Shown here piece after piece: positions 18,633 to 28,577 of a DNA stretch of 64,000 nt. Made by a program: the position numbers and the translations under genes. How positions within the stretch are numbered: position 1 is the first letter of the stretch; every line of letters starts with the position of its first letter. Source of the stretch: Geothrix oryzisoli (GTDB lineage Bacteria > Acidobacteriota > Holophagae > Holophagales > Holophagaceae); the NCBI RefSeq assembly GCF_022808865.1, contig NZ_JAKZLB010000005.1, positions 186,001 through 250,000 of the forward strand, read 5' to 3'. The notes under the pieces were generated by a model. The model was not told where the DNA came from and did no database searches. It saw nothing but the letters and a program-made list of their open reading frames with translations.

Positions 18633-19775
18633 ATGGAACCCCTGTCCCGTACCCTCGTGTGGCTGGCCATGGCCCTCCCGGCCGGGGTGGCCGTCGGCGG
18701 CGCGGCCCTGGTGCTCACGCGCTGGGCGCGGATCCACCGCCGCGCCAAGGCGGATCCCGAGGCGCTCCTGCTCTCCGCGGTGTCCGGCAGCCTGAGGGAG
18801 CGGGGCGAACTGGCCCATTCCCTGGGCGAGCTGCGCACGGTCCACGAGCGGCTGCTGGACGTGCTCCCCGTGGGCGTGCTCTGGGTGGATCAGCGCCAGC
18901 GCCTGGCCGCCCTGAACCGGCGCGGGTGCGATCTGCTGGGGGTCCGGCCCGGTGTCGTGGGCCTGGAGGCGGCCTTCGTGCTGGAGCCCTTCCCCTGGCT
19001 AAGGGAGGCCCTGGGCCGTGAGCCCGGCCCCGCCTGGCGCTGTGCGGCCGGGGGCCGCCGCTGGCGGCTCCAGCGCATCGAGGCCCCGGACCGCATCGGC
19101 GCCCTGGTGCAGTTCGAGGACGTCACCGAGGCCGAGGCCGAGGACCACCGCCGGCAGCTGCGGGAGCGGTTCGCGGAGCTGGGCGAGATGACGGCCGGGG
19201 TGGCCCACCAGCTGAAGAACGGCTTGGCGGTGCTCAAGGGCCGGGGACAGATGCTCAAGCGGGCCGGCCACGACGAGACGGCGGAGGCCCTGCTGGAGGA
19301 GACCGAGGAACTGGAGCGCCTCGTCCAGCGCTTCCTCCAGTGGGCGAGGCCCCTGGTGCCGGCCGCGGAGCCGCTCCGCCTCGAGGAGGCCGCCGCCCAG
19401 GCCGTGTCCGAGTTGAAGCGCCGCCCGGTGAGCCAGGGCCGCCAGCTGGTGGCGGAGGGAGAAGGGGGGGCCACGGGGGATGCCTCGCTCCTCCATCAGG
19501 CCCTGGTCAACCTGCTGGAGAACGCCTGCCAGGCCACGCCGCTCGGAGGCCGGATCCTGGTGCGGGTCGCCGAAGGGCGGGTGGACATTCTGGATGGCGG
19601 CCCGGGGCTTTCGGAGGATACGGCGGTCCGCATGCTCAGGCCGTTCGAGAGCGGCCGGCCGGACGGCACCGGCCTGGGCCTTCCGCTGGCCCTCAAATGG
19701 CTCAACGCCCAGGGGGCCGACCTGCGCCTGGTCCCCCGCCCCGAGGGCGGCACCTGCGCGGAGATCCGCTGGTAG
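18633..19775 (+). CDS. Membrane PAS-containing sensor histidine kinase
   Basis: 380 residues from ATG 18633. One N-terminal membrane segment (VWLAMALPAGVAVGGAALVL), a linker helix, a PAS-like domain (LLDVLPVGVLWVDQRQRLAAL), then HisKA with phosphoacceptor His in GVAHQLKNGLAVLKG. The HATPase domain has the N-box NLLENACQA, DILDGGPGL and the G2 box DGTGLGLPLALKW. It resembles NtrB/AtoS-type kinases. No response regulator is adjacent, so the partner is elsewhere. nadE follows 21 bases later and may be co-transcribed. Confidence 0.9.
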   Translation: MEPLSRTLVWLAMALPAGVAVGGAALVLTRWARIHRRAKADPEALLLSAVSGSLRERGELAHSLGELRTVHERLLDVLPVGVLWVDQRQRLAALNRRGCDLLGVRPGVVGLEAAFVLEPFPWLREALGREPGPAWRCAAGGRRWRLQRIEAPDRIGALVQFEDVTEAEAEDHRRQLRERFAELGEMTAGVAHQLKNGLAVLKGRGQMLKRAGHDETAEALLEETEELERLVQRFLQWARPLVPAAEPLRLEEAAAQAVSELKRRPVSQGRQLVAEGEGGATGDASLLHQALVNLLENACQATPLGGRILVRVAEGRVDILDGGPGLSEDTAVRMLRPFESGRPDGTGLGLPLALKWLNAQGADLRLVPRPEGGTCAEIRW

Positions 19776-19796
19776 GGAGGCTGGTAAGTTGATGTC

Positions 19797-21506
19797 ATGA
19801 AGATCGCGCTCCTCCAGCTCAATGCGCGCCTCGGCGACCCCGAGGGCAACGGCCGCGTCCTGGAGGCGGCCTATGTCGAGGCCGTGGCCGCGGGGGCAGA
19901 CCTGGTCCTGGCCCCGGAGCTGGCCATCCCCGGCTACCTGGCCGAGGACCGGCTGTGGGAGCCCGGCCTGCGGCGACGCATCGAGCGGGAGTCCCACCGC
20001 CTGGCGGCTCTGTCGGGAGCCGCGCCGCTGCTGTTCGGGACGGCCCGCCCGGCCCCATCCGGCCGCCTGTGGAACGAGCTGTGGTGGTGTGAAGGCGGGA
20101 CCCTCCGCCACTGCGCGCACAAGCGGGTGCTGCCGAGCTATGACGTCTTCGACGAGCATCGGTACTTCGAGCCCGATCCCTCACCGCAGCCGCTGGTGGC
20201 CTTCCGGGATCAGCGCATCGGTCTCTCCATCTGCGAGGATCTCTGGGCGGATCCGCAGCTGGGCAACGCGCCGGTGGACTATGGTCTGGATCCGATCGCG
20301 GACTTGGCGGCCGCCGGTGCCACGCTGATCCTCAATGCCAGCGCCAGTCCCAGTGGGCTGGGGAGCTACCTGCCCGCGGGCCGCAGCGCCCCCTGGGCGA
20401 TCCCCTCGAAGGATGCCCAGCGCCGCCGCCTGCTGCCGGGGCTGGCCCAGAAGTACGGGATCCCCATCGCCTATGCCAGCCGGGTCGGGGCCGAAAGCTG
20501 GCTGCTCTTCGATGGCGGCTCGGGCCTGGCGCTTCCCGATGGACGGTGGCAGGGCTGTGAGCCGTTCCATGTGGGGCAGGTCATGACCGACACGGGACTT
20601 GCCGGCGATGCCTGGTCCTCCGTGGCAGAGGGATCCTGGCTGCGGACCGCGCTGGTGATGGGAATCCGGGACAACCTGGCCAAGCAGGGGCTCGAAGCGC
20701 TGGTGATGGGACTTTCCGGAGGCATCGACAGCGCCGTGGCCGCCGCCCTCGCCGTGGAGGCCCTCGGCGCCGATCGCGTGCTGGGAGTGGCCCTCCCCAC
20801 GCGGTTCAGCAGCGGAGAGAGCTCCAGTCTCGCCGAACAGCAGGCCCGGCAGCTGGGCATGGGCTTCCTGAACATCAATGTGGACGAGCCCTTCGCAGGG
20901 TTCACCGCGGCGCTGGAGCAGGCCCTGCCCGGCCGCACCTTCAGCCTCACGGACGAGAACCTGCAGAGCCGGTGCCGCGGCAGTCTGCTCATGGCGCTGA
21001 CGTCCGAGCCGGAGGTCCACCGGCGGCTCGGCACCGGCCGCGTGGCCGTGGTGAACACCGGCAACAAGAGCGAGGCGGCCACGGGCTACTTCACCCTCTA
21101 CGGGGATGGCATCGGCGCCTTCGCGCCTCTGGGGGACTGCCTCAAGGCCCGGGTCTACGCCGTGGCGAAAGAGCTGGGCGGGGCGGTGCCCCGCGGCGTG
21201 GTGGAGCGTCCGCCCACGGCGGAACTGCGTCCGGGCCAGACGGACGAGGCCAGCCTCCTGCCCTACGCCCAGCTGGATGCCATCCTGGGTGCGGCCCTGG
21301 AGGCCCAGCGGCCCGAGGAGGGCCTCGCCGATGACCTGGCCTTGTTGTTGGAAGGGCGCGATCTGGATCAGGCAAGGGCCGCGCTGCCCCGCATCCTGGG
21401 CCTCCTCCGCCGGACGGAGTTCAAGCGGCGCCAGCTGCCCTTCGCCTTCAAGGTGAGCCCCAAGGCCTTCGGCGCGGGGAGGAGGATCCCCCTCACGGCG
21501 GATTGA
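19797..21506 (+). CDS. nadE: Glutamine-dependent NAD+ synthetase
   Basis: 569 residues, two domains. The N-terminal nitrilase-type glutaminase (1-270) shows catalytic Glu41 (LAPELAIPGY), a Lys in HKRVLPSYDVFDE and the nucleophile Cys in SICEDLW. The C-terminal NAD synthetase domain has the PP-loop SGGIDSA and the NAD/NaAD-binding TGNKSEAATGY. It converts nicotinate adenine dinucleotide, ATP and glutamine to NAD+. Fused glutaminase makes it independent of free ammonia. Length matches the family. Confidence 0.95.
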   Translation: MKIALLQLNARLGDPEGNGRVLEAAYVEAVAAGADLVLAPELAIPGYLAEDRLWEPGLRRRIERESHRLAALSGAAPLLFGTARPAPSGRLWNELWWCEGGTLRHCAHKRVLPSYDVFDEHRYFEPDPSPQPLVAFRDQRIGLSICEDLWADPQLGNAPVDYGLDPIADLAAAGATLILNASASPSGLGSYLPAGRSAPWAIPSKDAQRRRLLPGLAQKYGIPIAYASRVGAESWLLFDGGSGLALPDGRWQGCEPFHVGQVMTDTGLAGDAWSSVAEGSWLRTALVMGIRDNLAKQGLEALVMGLSGGIDSAVAAALAVEALGADRVLGVALPTRFSSGESSSLAEQQARQLGMGFLNINVDEPFAGFTAALEQALPGRTFSLTDENLQSRCRGSLLMALTSEPEVHRRLGTGRVAVVNTGNKSEAATGYFTLYGDGIGAFAPLGDCLKARVYAVAKELGGAVPRGVVERPPTAELRPGQTDEASLLPYAQLDAILGAALEAQRPEEGLADDLALLLEGRDLDQARAALPRILGLLRRTEFKRRQLPFAFKVSPKAFGAGRRIPLTAD

Positions 21507-21585
21507 CAGTCTCCGGGGGCCGGCGCTGCACGGCTCGTCCGGGCCTTTCGCAATCCTGCATGGCCGCGCTATCCTGGGCCTTCTG

Positions 21586-21672
<87 letters not shown>

Positions 21673-21674
21673 TC

Positions 21675-21699
21675 GTTCGGGCCCCACAGGGGCCCGAAC
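21675..21699 (+). terminator. Strong GC hairpin after tRNA-Leu(CAA)
   Basis: Perfect 11-base-pair stem (GTTCGGGCCCC / GGGGCCCGAAC) with a three-base loop, two bases beyond the CCA end. No clear U-tract follows, so it may act as a 3' processing or weak termination signal. The next 160 bases before the hemerythrin gene show no supported gene. Confidence 0.6.
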
Positions 21700-21859
21700 C
21701 AGGAAATAAGCGCATAATCTTCTTGATCAGAACATCCTTGAAGTCTACATTCGGCTGTCTGCTAGCCGTATCAAGAACGCAACCTGATGGTGGATCGCCT
21801 GCAGCTGGCGACCCCTGAACTGATCGCCCTGTTTCCCGCCGTGAAAAAGGATCTGGACC

Positions 21860-22264
21860 ATGGATGTTGTTTGGAACACCCGCTACAACACCGGCATCCA
21901 GATCATCGATGAGCAGCACCAGGAACTATTCGCCACCGTCGACTGCCTGCGGAACTCCATCCAGTCTGGTGCGGAGCAGGGGGAGGTCGAACGGCTCCTG
22001 GCCACGCTGGTCAGCCACTCGGAGCGCCACTTCGCCACGGAGGAGTCCTTCATGGCGCGCTACGGCTACCCCGACCTGACCCAGCACATGTCCGAGCACG
22101 CTTCGATGCTGACGAGCCTCCATGAACTGCTCGACAAGTTCCGGGAAAGCCCCCATGCCCTTGCCCTGATGGTCCCGACCTTCATGGAAGGCTGGCTGAA
22201 GCACCACATCAGCGATGGGGACTTCGGCTTCGTGACCTTCCTGAAGTCCAGGAATCTCGCCTGA
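21860..22264 (+). CDS. Bacteriohemerythrin
   Basis: 134 residues, the normal length for a single-domain bacteriohemerythrin. The diiron ligands are in place: His20 in IIDEQHQELF, His57 and Glu61 in ERHFATEE, two His in QHMSEHASML, and the HHISDGD motif for the last His/Asp. It binds O2 at a non-heme diiron centre for storage, sensing or delivery in a microaerobic or anaerobic cell. It stands alone between a tRNA and a divergent-sized promoter region; no chemotaxis domain is fused. Confidence 0.93.
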   Translation: MDVVWNTRYNTGIQIIDEQHQELFATVDCLRNSIQSGAEQGEVERLLATLVSHSERHFATEESFMARYGYPDLTQHMSEHASMLTSLHELLDKFRESPHALALMVPTFMEGWLKHHISDGDFGFVTFLKSRNLA

Positions 22265-22450
22265 GCCATCCCGGGTTGTAACTGTTGGATGAAGGTTGTC
22301 GACCATCTCTGGGAATTTCTCGGGGAAAAAAGGCACTTGAGTCGCCGTATAGGAATCGGGGATCCTTGGACTTTCCATGCCACGGATGCACCGGAATAAA
22401 CCGGGCTCCGCAATTCATAGGCGGCCAATTTTCTGGCCTCAGGAGCGACG

Positions 22451-25400
22451 ATGACTCGACGCTGGACAACCCTCACGCTGACGGCCCTGGCCTGCGCCAC
22501 CGTGGCCTCGGCCCAGACCACCTCCACCGCCGGCGCGGTGCGGGGCGTGGTGAAGAACACGGCCGGCCAGGCGGTATCCGGCGCCACCCTCTCCCTGCGG
22601 AACCGCGAGACGGGCCTGGCCCGCACGGCCGCGACCAATGCCGGGGGTGAGTACCAGATCGGGCTGCTGCCTGTGGGGACCTATGAGCTCACCGTCACCG
22701 CCAATGGCATGCGCAGCCTGAAGGACACCAATGTCCAGGTGCTCCTGGGCCAGAACACCATCGCCAATTTCCGGCTGGACGTGGCGGAGGCCTCCGCGAT
22801 GGTGGAGATCGTGGGCGTGTCCGGCGGCGTGGACACCAAAGAGACGAACGTCATGACCAGTGTGGATGCCGCGGTGATCGAGGCCGTCCCTCTGGTCAGC
22901 CGCAACTTCACGGACGTGGCCAAGCTTTCCCCGGGAGTGGTGTCCGGCAACAACGGCCGCCTCGTCGTCGAAGGCGGGCGCCAGATCTTCAACGCCATCC
23001 AGATCGATGGTGCGAGCACGAACTCCGCGTTCTTCAACGAGCAGCGCGGTGGCGTCTATACGCCGTTCATCTTCGGCGCGGACACGATCAAGGAACTCCA
23101 GATCGTCACCAATGGCTACGACGTCCAGTACGGCCAGGCCGGCGCCACCATCAATGCGGTGACCAAGACGGGCACCAATGAGTTCTTCGGCAGCGCCCTG
23201 TACCAGATCCGCCGCACCAGCTGGAGCGCCCGGCCGAAGCCCGTGCCCTACGATCCCAGCCACACCTTCAACACACCCACCAACCTCCAGAGGTTCAACG
23301 ACTCCACCAACGTGAACTTCAACGTGGGCGGGGCCCTCGTGAAGGACAAGCTCTGGTATTTCATGGGGGTTGAGCGCTACACCAAGAGCATCACCGCCAA
23401 TCCGAATCCGACTTCGCTTGGGCAGAGCAAATTCCTGGCTGACGGGGTGACTCCCAATCCGGCGTACACCTCGGGCATGGGGCCAGAGGACTTCAACAAC
23501 CTCGTGGCGAGCCCACTGGGGGGCGTACTGACCAACCGGAACGGCCTCACCCTGGCCCAGGAACTGGGCAATCCCAAGGCCGGCATCCCCCCGCACGCCT
23601 ATCCCATGGAGAACACCAACACGGTGTACTTCGGCCGCCTGGACTATTCGCTGAACGAGAACCACCGGTTCGTCCTGCGGATGAACTACCAGACGATGAC
23701 GGACACGCTGAACAACACCAGCGCCAACCCCAACAACGCCGAGAGCAACAACATCCCCACCAAGACGAACTCGATCAGCTGGGTGGTCGAGGCCAACGAC
23801 ATCTGGACCAACGAGCTGTTCACGGAGAGCCGCCTGCAGATCGCCCGGGAGGCCCGGCCCATGCGGAACAACTCGGTTCCGGGCGTCCCCTCCCTTGAAG
23901 TGCCCACCACCGCCAGCTTCATGGCCTTTGGCACCAAGACCTCCACGCCCCGCGAGAGCAACGAGAACACCCAGCAGTTCTTCAGCGCGACCACCTGGAA
24001 CCACGGCGACTTCCAGGTGAAAGGCGGCGTCGACCTCATGAAGGTCGATGTGGATAACCAGTTCTTCCAGAACAATGCCGGTCGCTTCCAGTTCGGCACC
24101 TACGGCGCCGCAGCCGATTGGGCCAACGGGACGCTGGGCGACCTGAACACGCCTCCGGTCCCCCCGAACCCCGACTACAACAAAGCCAACCCCATCACCT
24201 ACAGCGGGGCCGTCAGCCCCTACAACGGCCGCATCCAGATGTGGACCAAGACCAACAGCGTGTTCGGCCAGGTCCAGTATTCGGGCCTGCTCGACAAGCG
24301 CCTGACTCTGACGGCGGGCCTGCGGACCATCAACCAGTCCTTCTCGGACAACCCGGCGCCCAACCCCAACTTCCAGGGGCTGGACCAGGCCAGCGGCGCC
24401 AGCGCCGTGGACCCCCGGTTCGCCTTCAGCTTCGACGTGGATGGCCGGGGCAAGACGGTGGTCCGGGGCGGCTACGGCTCCTTCAGCAGCCCGACCCCGC
24501 TGCTGCTCCACTCCAACACCATGACGGGCAACGGCCAGATCATCACCAACTACAGCTTCTCCCTCAACCGCGCCAATGCCGCGAACCTGGCCCTGTTCAA
24601 CTCGGGCCTGCTGAGCGCCTCGAACCTGATCAGCGGCAGCTCGATGCGGAAGGCCACCGACGCCGAGCTCGCCACCATCGCCGCCATGCCGATCTTCACG
24701 GCCGGCGCCTCCTCCACCTCCCTCTGGGATCCCGAAAACAAGCTCTCCCGCTCCAAGAAGGCCAGCCTCGGCGTCGAGCACGACCTCGGCAACAACCTGG
24801 TGGTGGGCCTGACGGCGACCTATGTCCGGTACGAGAACCTGCAGCGCTTTGAGAACATCAACCTCGGCCAGACCGGCGGCCAGGCCTACAACGACGGCTA
24901 TGCCCCCGGCATCGACGCCTGGAGCATCGCGACCCGCCCCAACTACGCGGTCATCCGTGGCCACCGGGTGGACTTCAACAAGGCCGCCGTCACGCCCGGC
25001 AATCCGGTCGGCGGCTTCAGCGATGTCTACCTCGTCAAGACCGACGGCTGGGGCCACTACCGGGGCCTGAGCTTCTCGGTCAAGAAGACCTGGGATGAGA
25101 AGACCGGTGTCATCGGCAACGTGACCTACTCCAAGGCCCAGGACACCGGATCGTTCGAGCGGGGCACCTACACGTCCTCCGGCCCGAACTTCAGTAGCGA
25201 GCTCGGCGCCTCCCTCACGCCCAATCCCCAGTACCCCGCCTCCAACTACGGCTACGGCGACAGCGACCGTCGCTGGGTCGCCAATGTGGTGGCCTACTTC
25301 CCCATCCTCTGGGGCGTGGAGGGCTCCGTGCGCGGGCTCTACCAGAGCGGCCTGCCCTACTCGGCCTACCTGGGCAATGACGTGAACGGCGACGGCATGG

Positions 25401-25669
25401 CCAACCACTTCGCCCCGGGGCACACCCGCGGCGACGAGCGGCAGCCCGGCTACACCCAGTTCGACCTCCGCCTGAGCCGCAACTTCAAGGTCTACGGCAA
25501 GCTCCAGGTGGAAGGCATCATCGACATCTACAATCTGTTCAACAAGGCCGACTTCAGCGTCCGCTCCCCCAATGGCTACATCATCACCAACGCCGAGTTC
25601 GGCCAGCTCGGGACCGTGACCAAGGACAAGACCCGCGAGCTCCAGGTCGGCGTCCGCGTCAAGTTCTGA
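22451..25669 (+). CDS. Oar-like TonB-dependent receptor with carboxypeptidase-regulatory-like N-domain
   Basis: 1072 residues. Signal peptide (cleavage near VASAQ), then a carboxypeptidase D regulatory-like beta-sandwich (GAVRGVVKNTAGQAVSGATL to about residue 105), a plug domain (NAIQIDGASTN, QIVTNGYDVQYGQAGATINAVTK), and a large barrel ending LQVGVRVKF. This architecture is characteristic of Acidobacteriota and Myxococcota outer-membrane proteins, often for large ligands or adhesion. The start is supported by AGGAG about five bases upstream. An intrinsic terminator follows the stop. Confidence 0.93.
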   Translation: MTRRWTTLTLTALACATVASAQTTSTAGAVRGVVKNTAGQAVSGATLSLRNRETGLARTAATNAGGEYQIGLLPVGTYELTVTANGMRSLKDTNVQVLLGQNTIANFRLDVAEASAMVEIVGVSGGVDTKETNVMTSVDAAVIEAVPLVSRNFTDVAKLSPGVVSGNNGRLVVEGGRQIFNAIQIDGASTNSAFFNEQRGGVYTPFIFGADTIKELQIVTNGYDVQYGQAGATINAVTKTGTNEFFGSALYQIRRTSWSARPKPVPYDPSHTFNTPTNLQRFNDSTNVNFNVGGALVKDKLWYFMGVERYTKSITANPNPTSLGQSKFLADGVTPNPAYTSGMGPEDFNNLVASPLGGVLTNRNGLTLAQELGNPKAGIPPHAYPMENTNTVYFGRLDYSLNENHRFVLRMNYQTMTDTLNNTSANPNNAESNNIPTKTNSISWVVEANDIWTNELFTESRLQIAREARPMRNNSVPGVPSLEVPTTASFMAFGTKTSTPRESNENTQQFFSATTWNHGDFQVKGGVDLMKVDVDNQFFQNNAGRFQFGTYGAAADWANGTLGDLNTPPVPPNPDYNKANPITYSGAVSPYNGRIQMWTKTNSVFGQVQYSGLLDKRLTLTAGLRTINQSFSDNPAPNPNFQGLDQASGASAVDPRFAFSFDVDGRGKTVVRGGYGSFSSPTPLLLHSNTMTGNGQIITNYSFSLNRANAANLALFNSGLLSASNLISGSSMRKATDAELATIAAMPIFTAGASSTSLWDPENKLSRSKKASLGVEHDLGNNLVVGLTATYVRYENLQRFENINLGQTGGQAYNDGYAPGIDAWSIATRPNYAVIRGHRVDFNKAAVTPGNPVGGFSDVYLVKTDGWGHYRGLSFSVKKTWDEKTGVIGNVTYSKAQDTGSFERGTYTSSGPNFSSELGASLTPNPQYPASNYGYGDSDRRWVANVVAYFPILWGVEGSVRGLYQSGLPYSAYLGNDVNGDGMANHFAPGHTRGDERQPGYTQFDLRLSRNFKVYGKLQVEGIIDIYNLFNKADFSVRSPNGYIITNAEFGQLGTVTKDKTRELQVGVRVKF

Positions 25670-25689
25670 TCCGGCCCTGGATCCGAAGC

Positions 25690-25719
25690 AGAAGGCCCCG
25701 CACCCGCGGGGCCTTCTTC
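25690..25719 (+). terminator. Intrinsic terminator after the Oar-like receptor
   Basis: 12-base-pair stem AGAAGGCCCCGC / GCGGGGCCTTCT with a four-base loop and a short T-rich 3' side, 20 bases after the receptor stop. Being symmetrical with an A-rich left edge, it can also serve mutS2, which converges from the right. Confidence 0.85.
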
Positions 25720-25734
25720 ATGCGGTGGGCAGGC

Positions 25735-28164
25735 TCACTTCAGCGTGATGACGGTGGCGCCGGCTCCGCCCTGGTTCTGGGGGGCGTCCTCCACCCGGGC
25801 GATGCCGGGGTGCCCGCGCAGAGCCTCGCGGACCGCGGCCTTCAGCCTTCCGGTGCCGTGGCCGTGGACGATGCGGACGAAGCGCCGGCCTGCGGCCAGG
25901 GCTTCCTCGACGAAACGGTAGACCTCACTGTCCACGTCATCGCTGGCCCGGCCGATGAGGTTGATCTCGGAGTCGATCTCCTGGGCTTCGGCCCGCACCC
26001 GCACCTTGCCGGTGGGTTTCGGCGCCGCCTCCCGCGCCCCGATGGGTTCCAGTTCGCCGAGGCGGCACTCCAGGCGGCGGCCCTGGGGCGTCTCCAGGGT
26101 GGCCCGGTCCCCCTTGAGGGAGACGACCTTGCCTTCGACGCCCAGGCCCCGGTGACGGGCGTACCCGCCCTCCCGGACCTCCTTGGGGGCGGTGGTCTGT
26201 GGCTTGGCGCCCCGCGGCGCCAGCTCGGCCTCCGCCAGGCGGGTAAGCTGCTTCACCCGTTCGTGGGCCTCGGTGCCCAGGCGGTCGGCGTTCACGGCGG
26301 CAGCCTTCTGGCGCTCCTTCAGCTCCTTCACCAGCCGCTTGCCCTCATGGTCGAGGAAGTCCAGCACCCGGGCCACCTTCTCCTTGGATTCCTGCTGGAA
26401 GGCGTCGCGTTCGGTCCGCAGCTTCGCCTCCCGCTGGCGGAGGATCTCCCGGTCCTTCTCGACGGCGGCCGTCTGCTGGCGCAGCGTCTCGGCCTCCTCC
26501 AGCAGGCGGGTGCGCTCCGCCTCCAGCTCCCGCAGGAAGTCCCGCCAGTCCTGCTCCCGCTTGCCCAGCACCCTGTCCGCATGGTCGAGCACGGCCTTGG
26601 GCAGACCCAGCTTGGCGGCGATGGTGAGGGCCCGGCTCTGGCCCGGCTGGCCCACCAGCAGGCGGTAGGTGGGGGCCAGGCGGTCCTCGTCGAACTGCAC
26701 GGAGGCGTTCTGGAACCGCGTGTGCCGCAGGGCCCACTGGCTGATCTCGCCCAGATGGGTGGAGCAGAGGATCCAGCAGCGGCGCCGGGACAGGGTCTGG
26801 AGCATGGCGATGCCCAGGGCGGCGCCCTCCTTGGGATCCGTGCCCGTGCCCAGCTCGTCCAGCAGCACCAGGCCGCCGTCATGGACGTTTTCCAGGATCT
26901 TCTTCAGATGCAGGACATGGCTGCTGAAGGTCGAGAGGCTTCCCGTGATCGTCTGGTGGTCGCCGATGTCCGCGTGGAGGCTGGGCAGGGCGGGGAAGCT
27001 GGAGCCTTCCTTCGCCGGCACGGCGCAGCCGCAGGCGGCCAGCACCGAGAGCAGGCCCACGGTCTTCAGCACCACGGTCTTGCCGCCGGTGTTCGAGCCC
27101 GAGATGACGAGGCCCGGCTTCTCCGCCTCCAGCACCAGGTTCAGGGGCACCACCGGGTGGGCCAGCGGTTCGAGGCCCATGGCCTCCCGCACCGCGGGCA
27201 GCAGCATGGGGTGGCGGGCGTCCAGCAGGCAGAGGCGGCCCTGCTTGGGATCCGTTTCCACGTCCGGCAGGCGGCCGTCGCAGAGGGCGGCCCAGCGCAG
27301 GAGGGCGAGGCCCTGGTCCGCCTGGGCCTGGAGGTCCCGCCAGCGGGCGAAGTCCTCCCGGCGGCCCCGCAGCTCCGCCAGCAGGTCCCGCAGGAAGGCC
27401 TGCACGGCCTGGGCGTAGTCGCGGTCCGCTTCCACGAAGGCGTTGTTGAGGGGCACGGCTTCCATGGGCTCGATGAAGACCGTCGCGCCGCTGCCGCTGC
27501 GATCCAGTACCAGGCCCGGCACGAGGCTGCGCCGCTCCTGGCGCACGGGCAGGCAGAAGCGCCCGTTGCGCTCGACGATGGTGGCCTCGTTGAAGGCGTC
27601 CGGGGTGCCCCGCAGCAGCTTCTGGAGCTTGGCCTGGACGGCCTGGAAGGCGTCCTGGCGCCCGCGGTGGAGGCTGGCCAGGGCCGGGATGCGCAGGGGG
27701 TCCAGGCGGCCGTCCGCATCGAAGCTCTTTGTCAGGCGCTCGGCGATGGGCGCGGGGTCGGGAAGGAGGGCCGCCGTCACCTGGAGGCGGTCGATGCCCA
27801 GGTGCGTGCCCGCCGGCGCCGGGCGGGCCTCGGGCCAGGGCAGGGCGGCCAGGCTCTGCAGCAGGCGGGCCATGGCCCTCAGGCCGTCCCGAAGCTGGCG
27901 CCAGTGCTCCGACAGCAGCCAGCCTGCCGGGTTCAGCAGCTCGTCCAGGGCCTCGTCCATGGGCAGCACCGGCAGGAGATCCGGCGACTGCATCCAGAGG
28001 TCCTGCAGCTCCATCTGGTGCAGCCGCCGCAGTCCCGCGAGCCCGTCCCAGGGCTGCATGGCCCCCAGGGCCGCCCGGGCCGGCGCCGTGCGGGCCCCCG
28101 ACTCGATCAGGCGCACCGCATCGGGGAATTCAAGGGCATGGAGTTCAGGGTTCATGGGCGACAT
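25735..28164 (-). CDS. mutS2: Endonuclease MutS2 (Smr-containing MutS homologue)
   Basis: 809 residues. Core and lever domains (1-300), then the MutS ATPase with Walker A SGSNTGGKTVVLKTVGL, Walker B VLLDELGTGTDPKEGAAL and the STH switch CSTHLGE. A long charged coiled coil (about 515-640), a KOW-like segment and a C-terminal Smr nuclease domain with the HGHGTGRLK motif complete it. MutS2 is known for suppressing recombination and for splitting collided ribosomes. The first ATG (28164) has GAAGG upstream; MNPELHA three codons in is an alternative. Confidence 0.95.
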   Translation of the reverse strand: MSPMNPELHALEFPDAVRLIESGARTAPARAALGAMQPWDGLAGLRRLHQMELQDLWMQSPDLLPVLPMDEALDELLNPAGWLLSEHWRQLRDGLRAMARLLQSLAALPWPEARPAPAGTHLGIDRLQVTAALLPDPAPIAERLTKSFDADGRLDPLRIPALASLHRGRQDAFQAVQAKLQKLLRGTPDAFNEATIVERNGRFCLPVRQERRSLVPGLVLDRSGSGATVFIEPMEAVPLNNAFVEADRDYAQAVQAFLRDLLAELRGRREDFARWRDLQAQADQGLALLRWAALCDGRLPDVETDPKQGRLCLLDARHPMLLPAVREAMGLEPLAHPVVPLNLVLEAEKPGLVISGSNTGGKTVVLKTVGLLSVLAACGCAVPAKEGSSFPALPSLHADIGDHQTITGSLSTFSSHVLHLKKILENVHDGGLVLLDELGTGTDPKEGAALGIAMLQTLSRRRCWILCSTHLGEISQWALRHTRFQNASVQFDEDRLAPTYRLLVGQPGQSRALTIAAKLGLPKAVLDHADRVLGKREQDWRDFLRELEAERTRLLEEAETLRQQTAAVEKDREILRQREAKLRTERDAFQQESKEKVARVLDFLDHEGKRLVKELKERQKAAAVNADRLGTEAHERVKQLTRLAEAELAPRGAKPQTTAPKEVREGGYARHRGLGVEGKVVSLKGDRATLETPQGRRLECRLGELEPIGAREAAPKPTGKVRVRAEAQEIDSEINLIGRASDDVDSEVYRFVEEALAAGRRFVRIVHGHGTGRLKAAVREALRGHPGIARVEDAPQNQGGAGATVITLK

Positions 28165-28183
28165 CTTCAGCCTTCAGTAAAAC

Positions 28184-28209
28184 AAAAGGCCCGCTTCCGC
28201 GGGCCTTTT
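28184..28209 (-). terminator. Intrinsic terminator of rpsU
   Basis: 11-base-pair stem (AAAAGGCCCGC / GCGGGCCTTTT), four-base loop. Read on the minus strand it ends in CCTTTTGTTTT, a U-rich tail, 24 bases beyond the rpsU stop. It separates rpsU from mutS2, which therefore needs its own promoter or read-through. Confidence 0.88.
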
Positions 28210-28232
28210 TCGAGAGGAAGCGGAGCTTCATC

Positions 28233-28439
28233 TCATCCGATCATGCGGCGCTCCTGAGCGAGGCGCTTCAGGGTCTTCTTACGGGCGGCGAGCATCTTGC
28301 GCTTGCGCTTGGTGCTGGGCTTCTCGTAGTGCTGGCGCTTCTTCAGCTCGCTGAGAATGCCGGACTTCTCGCACTTCCGCTTGAAGCGGCGAAGGGCGAA
28401 CTCGAAGGTTTCGTCTTCTTTGACCTTGACCAAAGGCAT
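28233..28439 (-). CDS. rpsU: 30S ribosomal protein S21
   Basis: 68 residues, basic, with the S21 signature [24 protein letters not shown] and a Lys/Arg-rich C-terminal helix ([22 protein letters not shown]). A small-subunit protein near the mRNA exit and anti-Shine-Dalgarno region. It stands alone with its own terminator and an exceptionally strong ribosome binding site. Slightly longer than the E. coli protein at the N-terminal side, normal for this family. Confidence 0.97.
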   Translation of the reverse strand: MPLVKVKEDETFEFALRRFKRKCEKSGILSELKKRQHYEKPSTKRKRKMLAARKKTLKRLAQERRMIG

Positions 28440-28446
28440 ATGGATG

Positions 28447-28456
28447 CACCTCCTTT
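28447..28456 (-). promoter_or_regulatory. Near-perfect Shine-Dalgarno of rpsU
   Basis: AAAGGAGGTG on the minus strand, seven bases before the ATG, complements the 16S rRNA 3' end over ten bases. It is the best ribosome binding site noted here and fits high expression of S21. Confidence 0.85.
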
Positions 28457-28577
28457 CCCGTGGATTTCAGCTGGGCTGCAGGGCAGCACCGGACCGAACG
28501 AAAAGTCTACCTCAACACTGGGGTTATGGCGAGGAGGAAAGCCTCTGGTTACCCTTAACCCTCACTGCTTCTTCTGG

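Noticed and set aside
22439-25423. A 994-codon open frame antisense to the Oar-like receptor
   Set aside because: Composition is typical of an antisense shadow and it lies wholly within a confidently identified receptor gene.
25720-28257. An 845-codon open frame antisense to mutS2
   Set aside because: Repetitive Gln/Gly/Leu-rich translation; mutS2 on the minus strand has every family motif.
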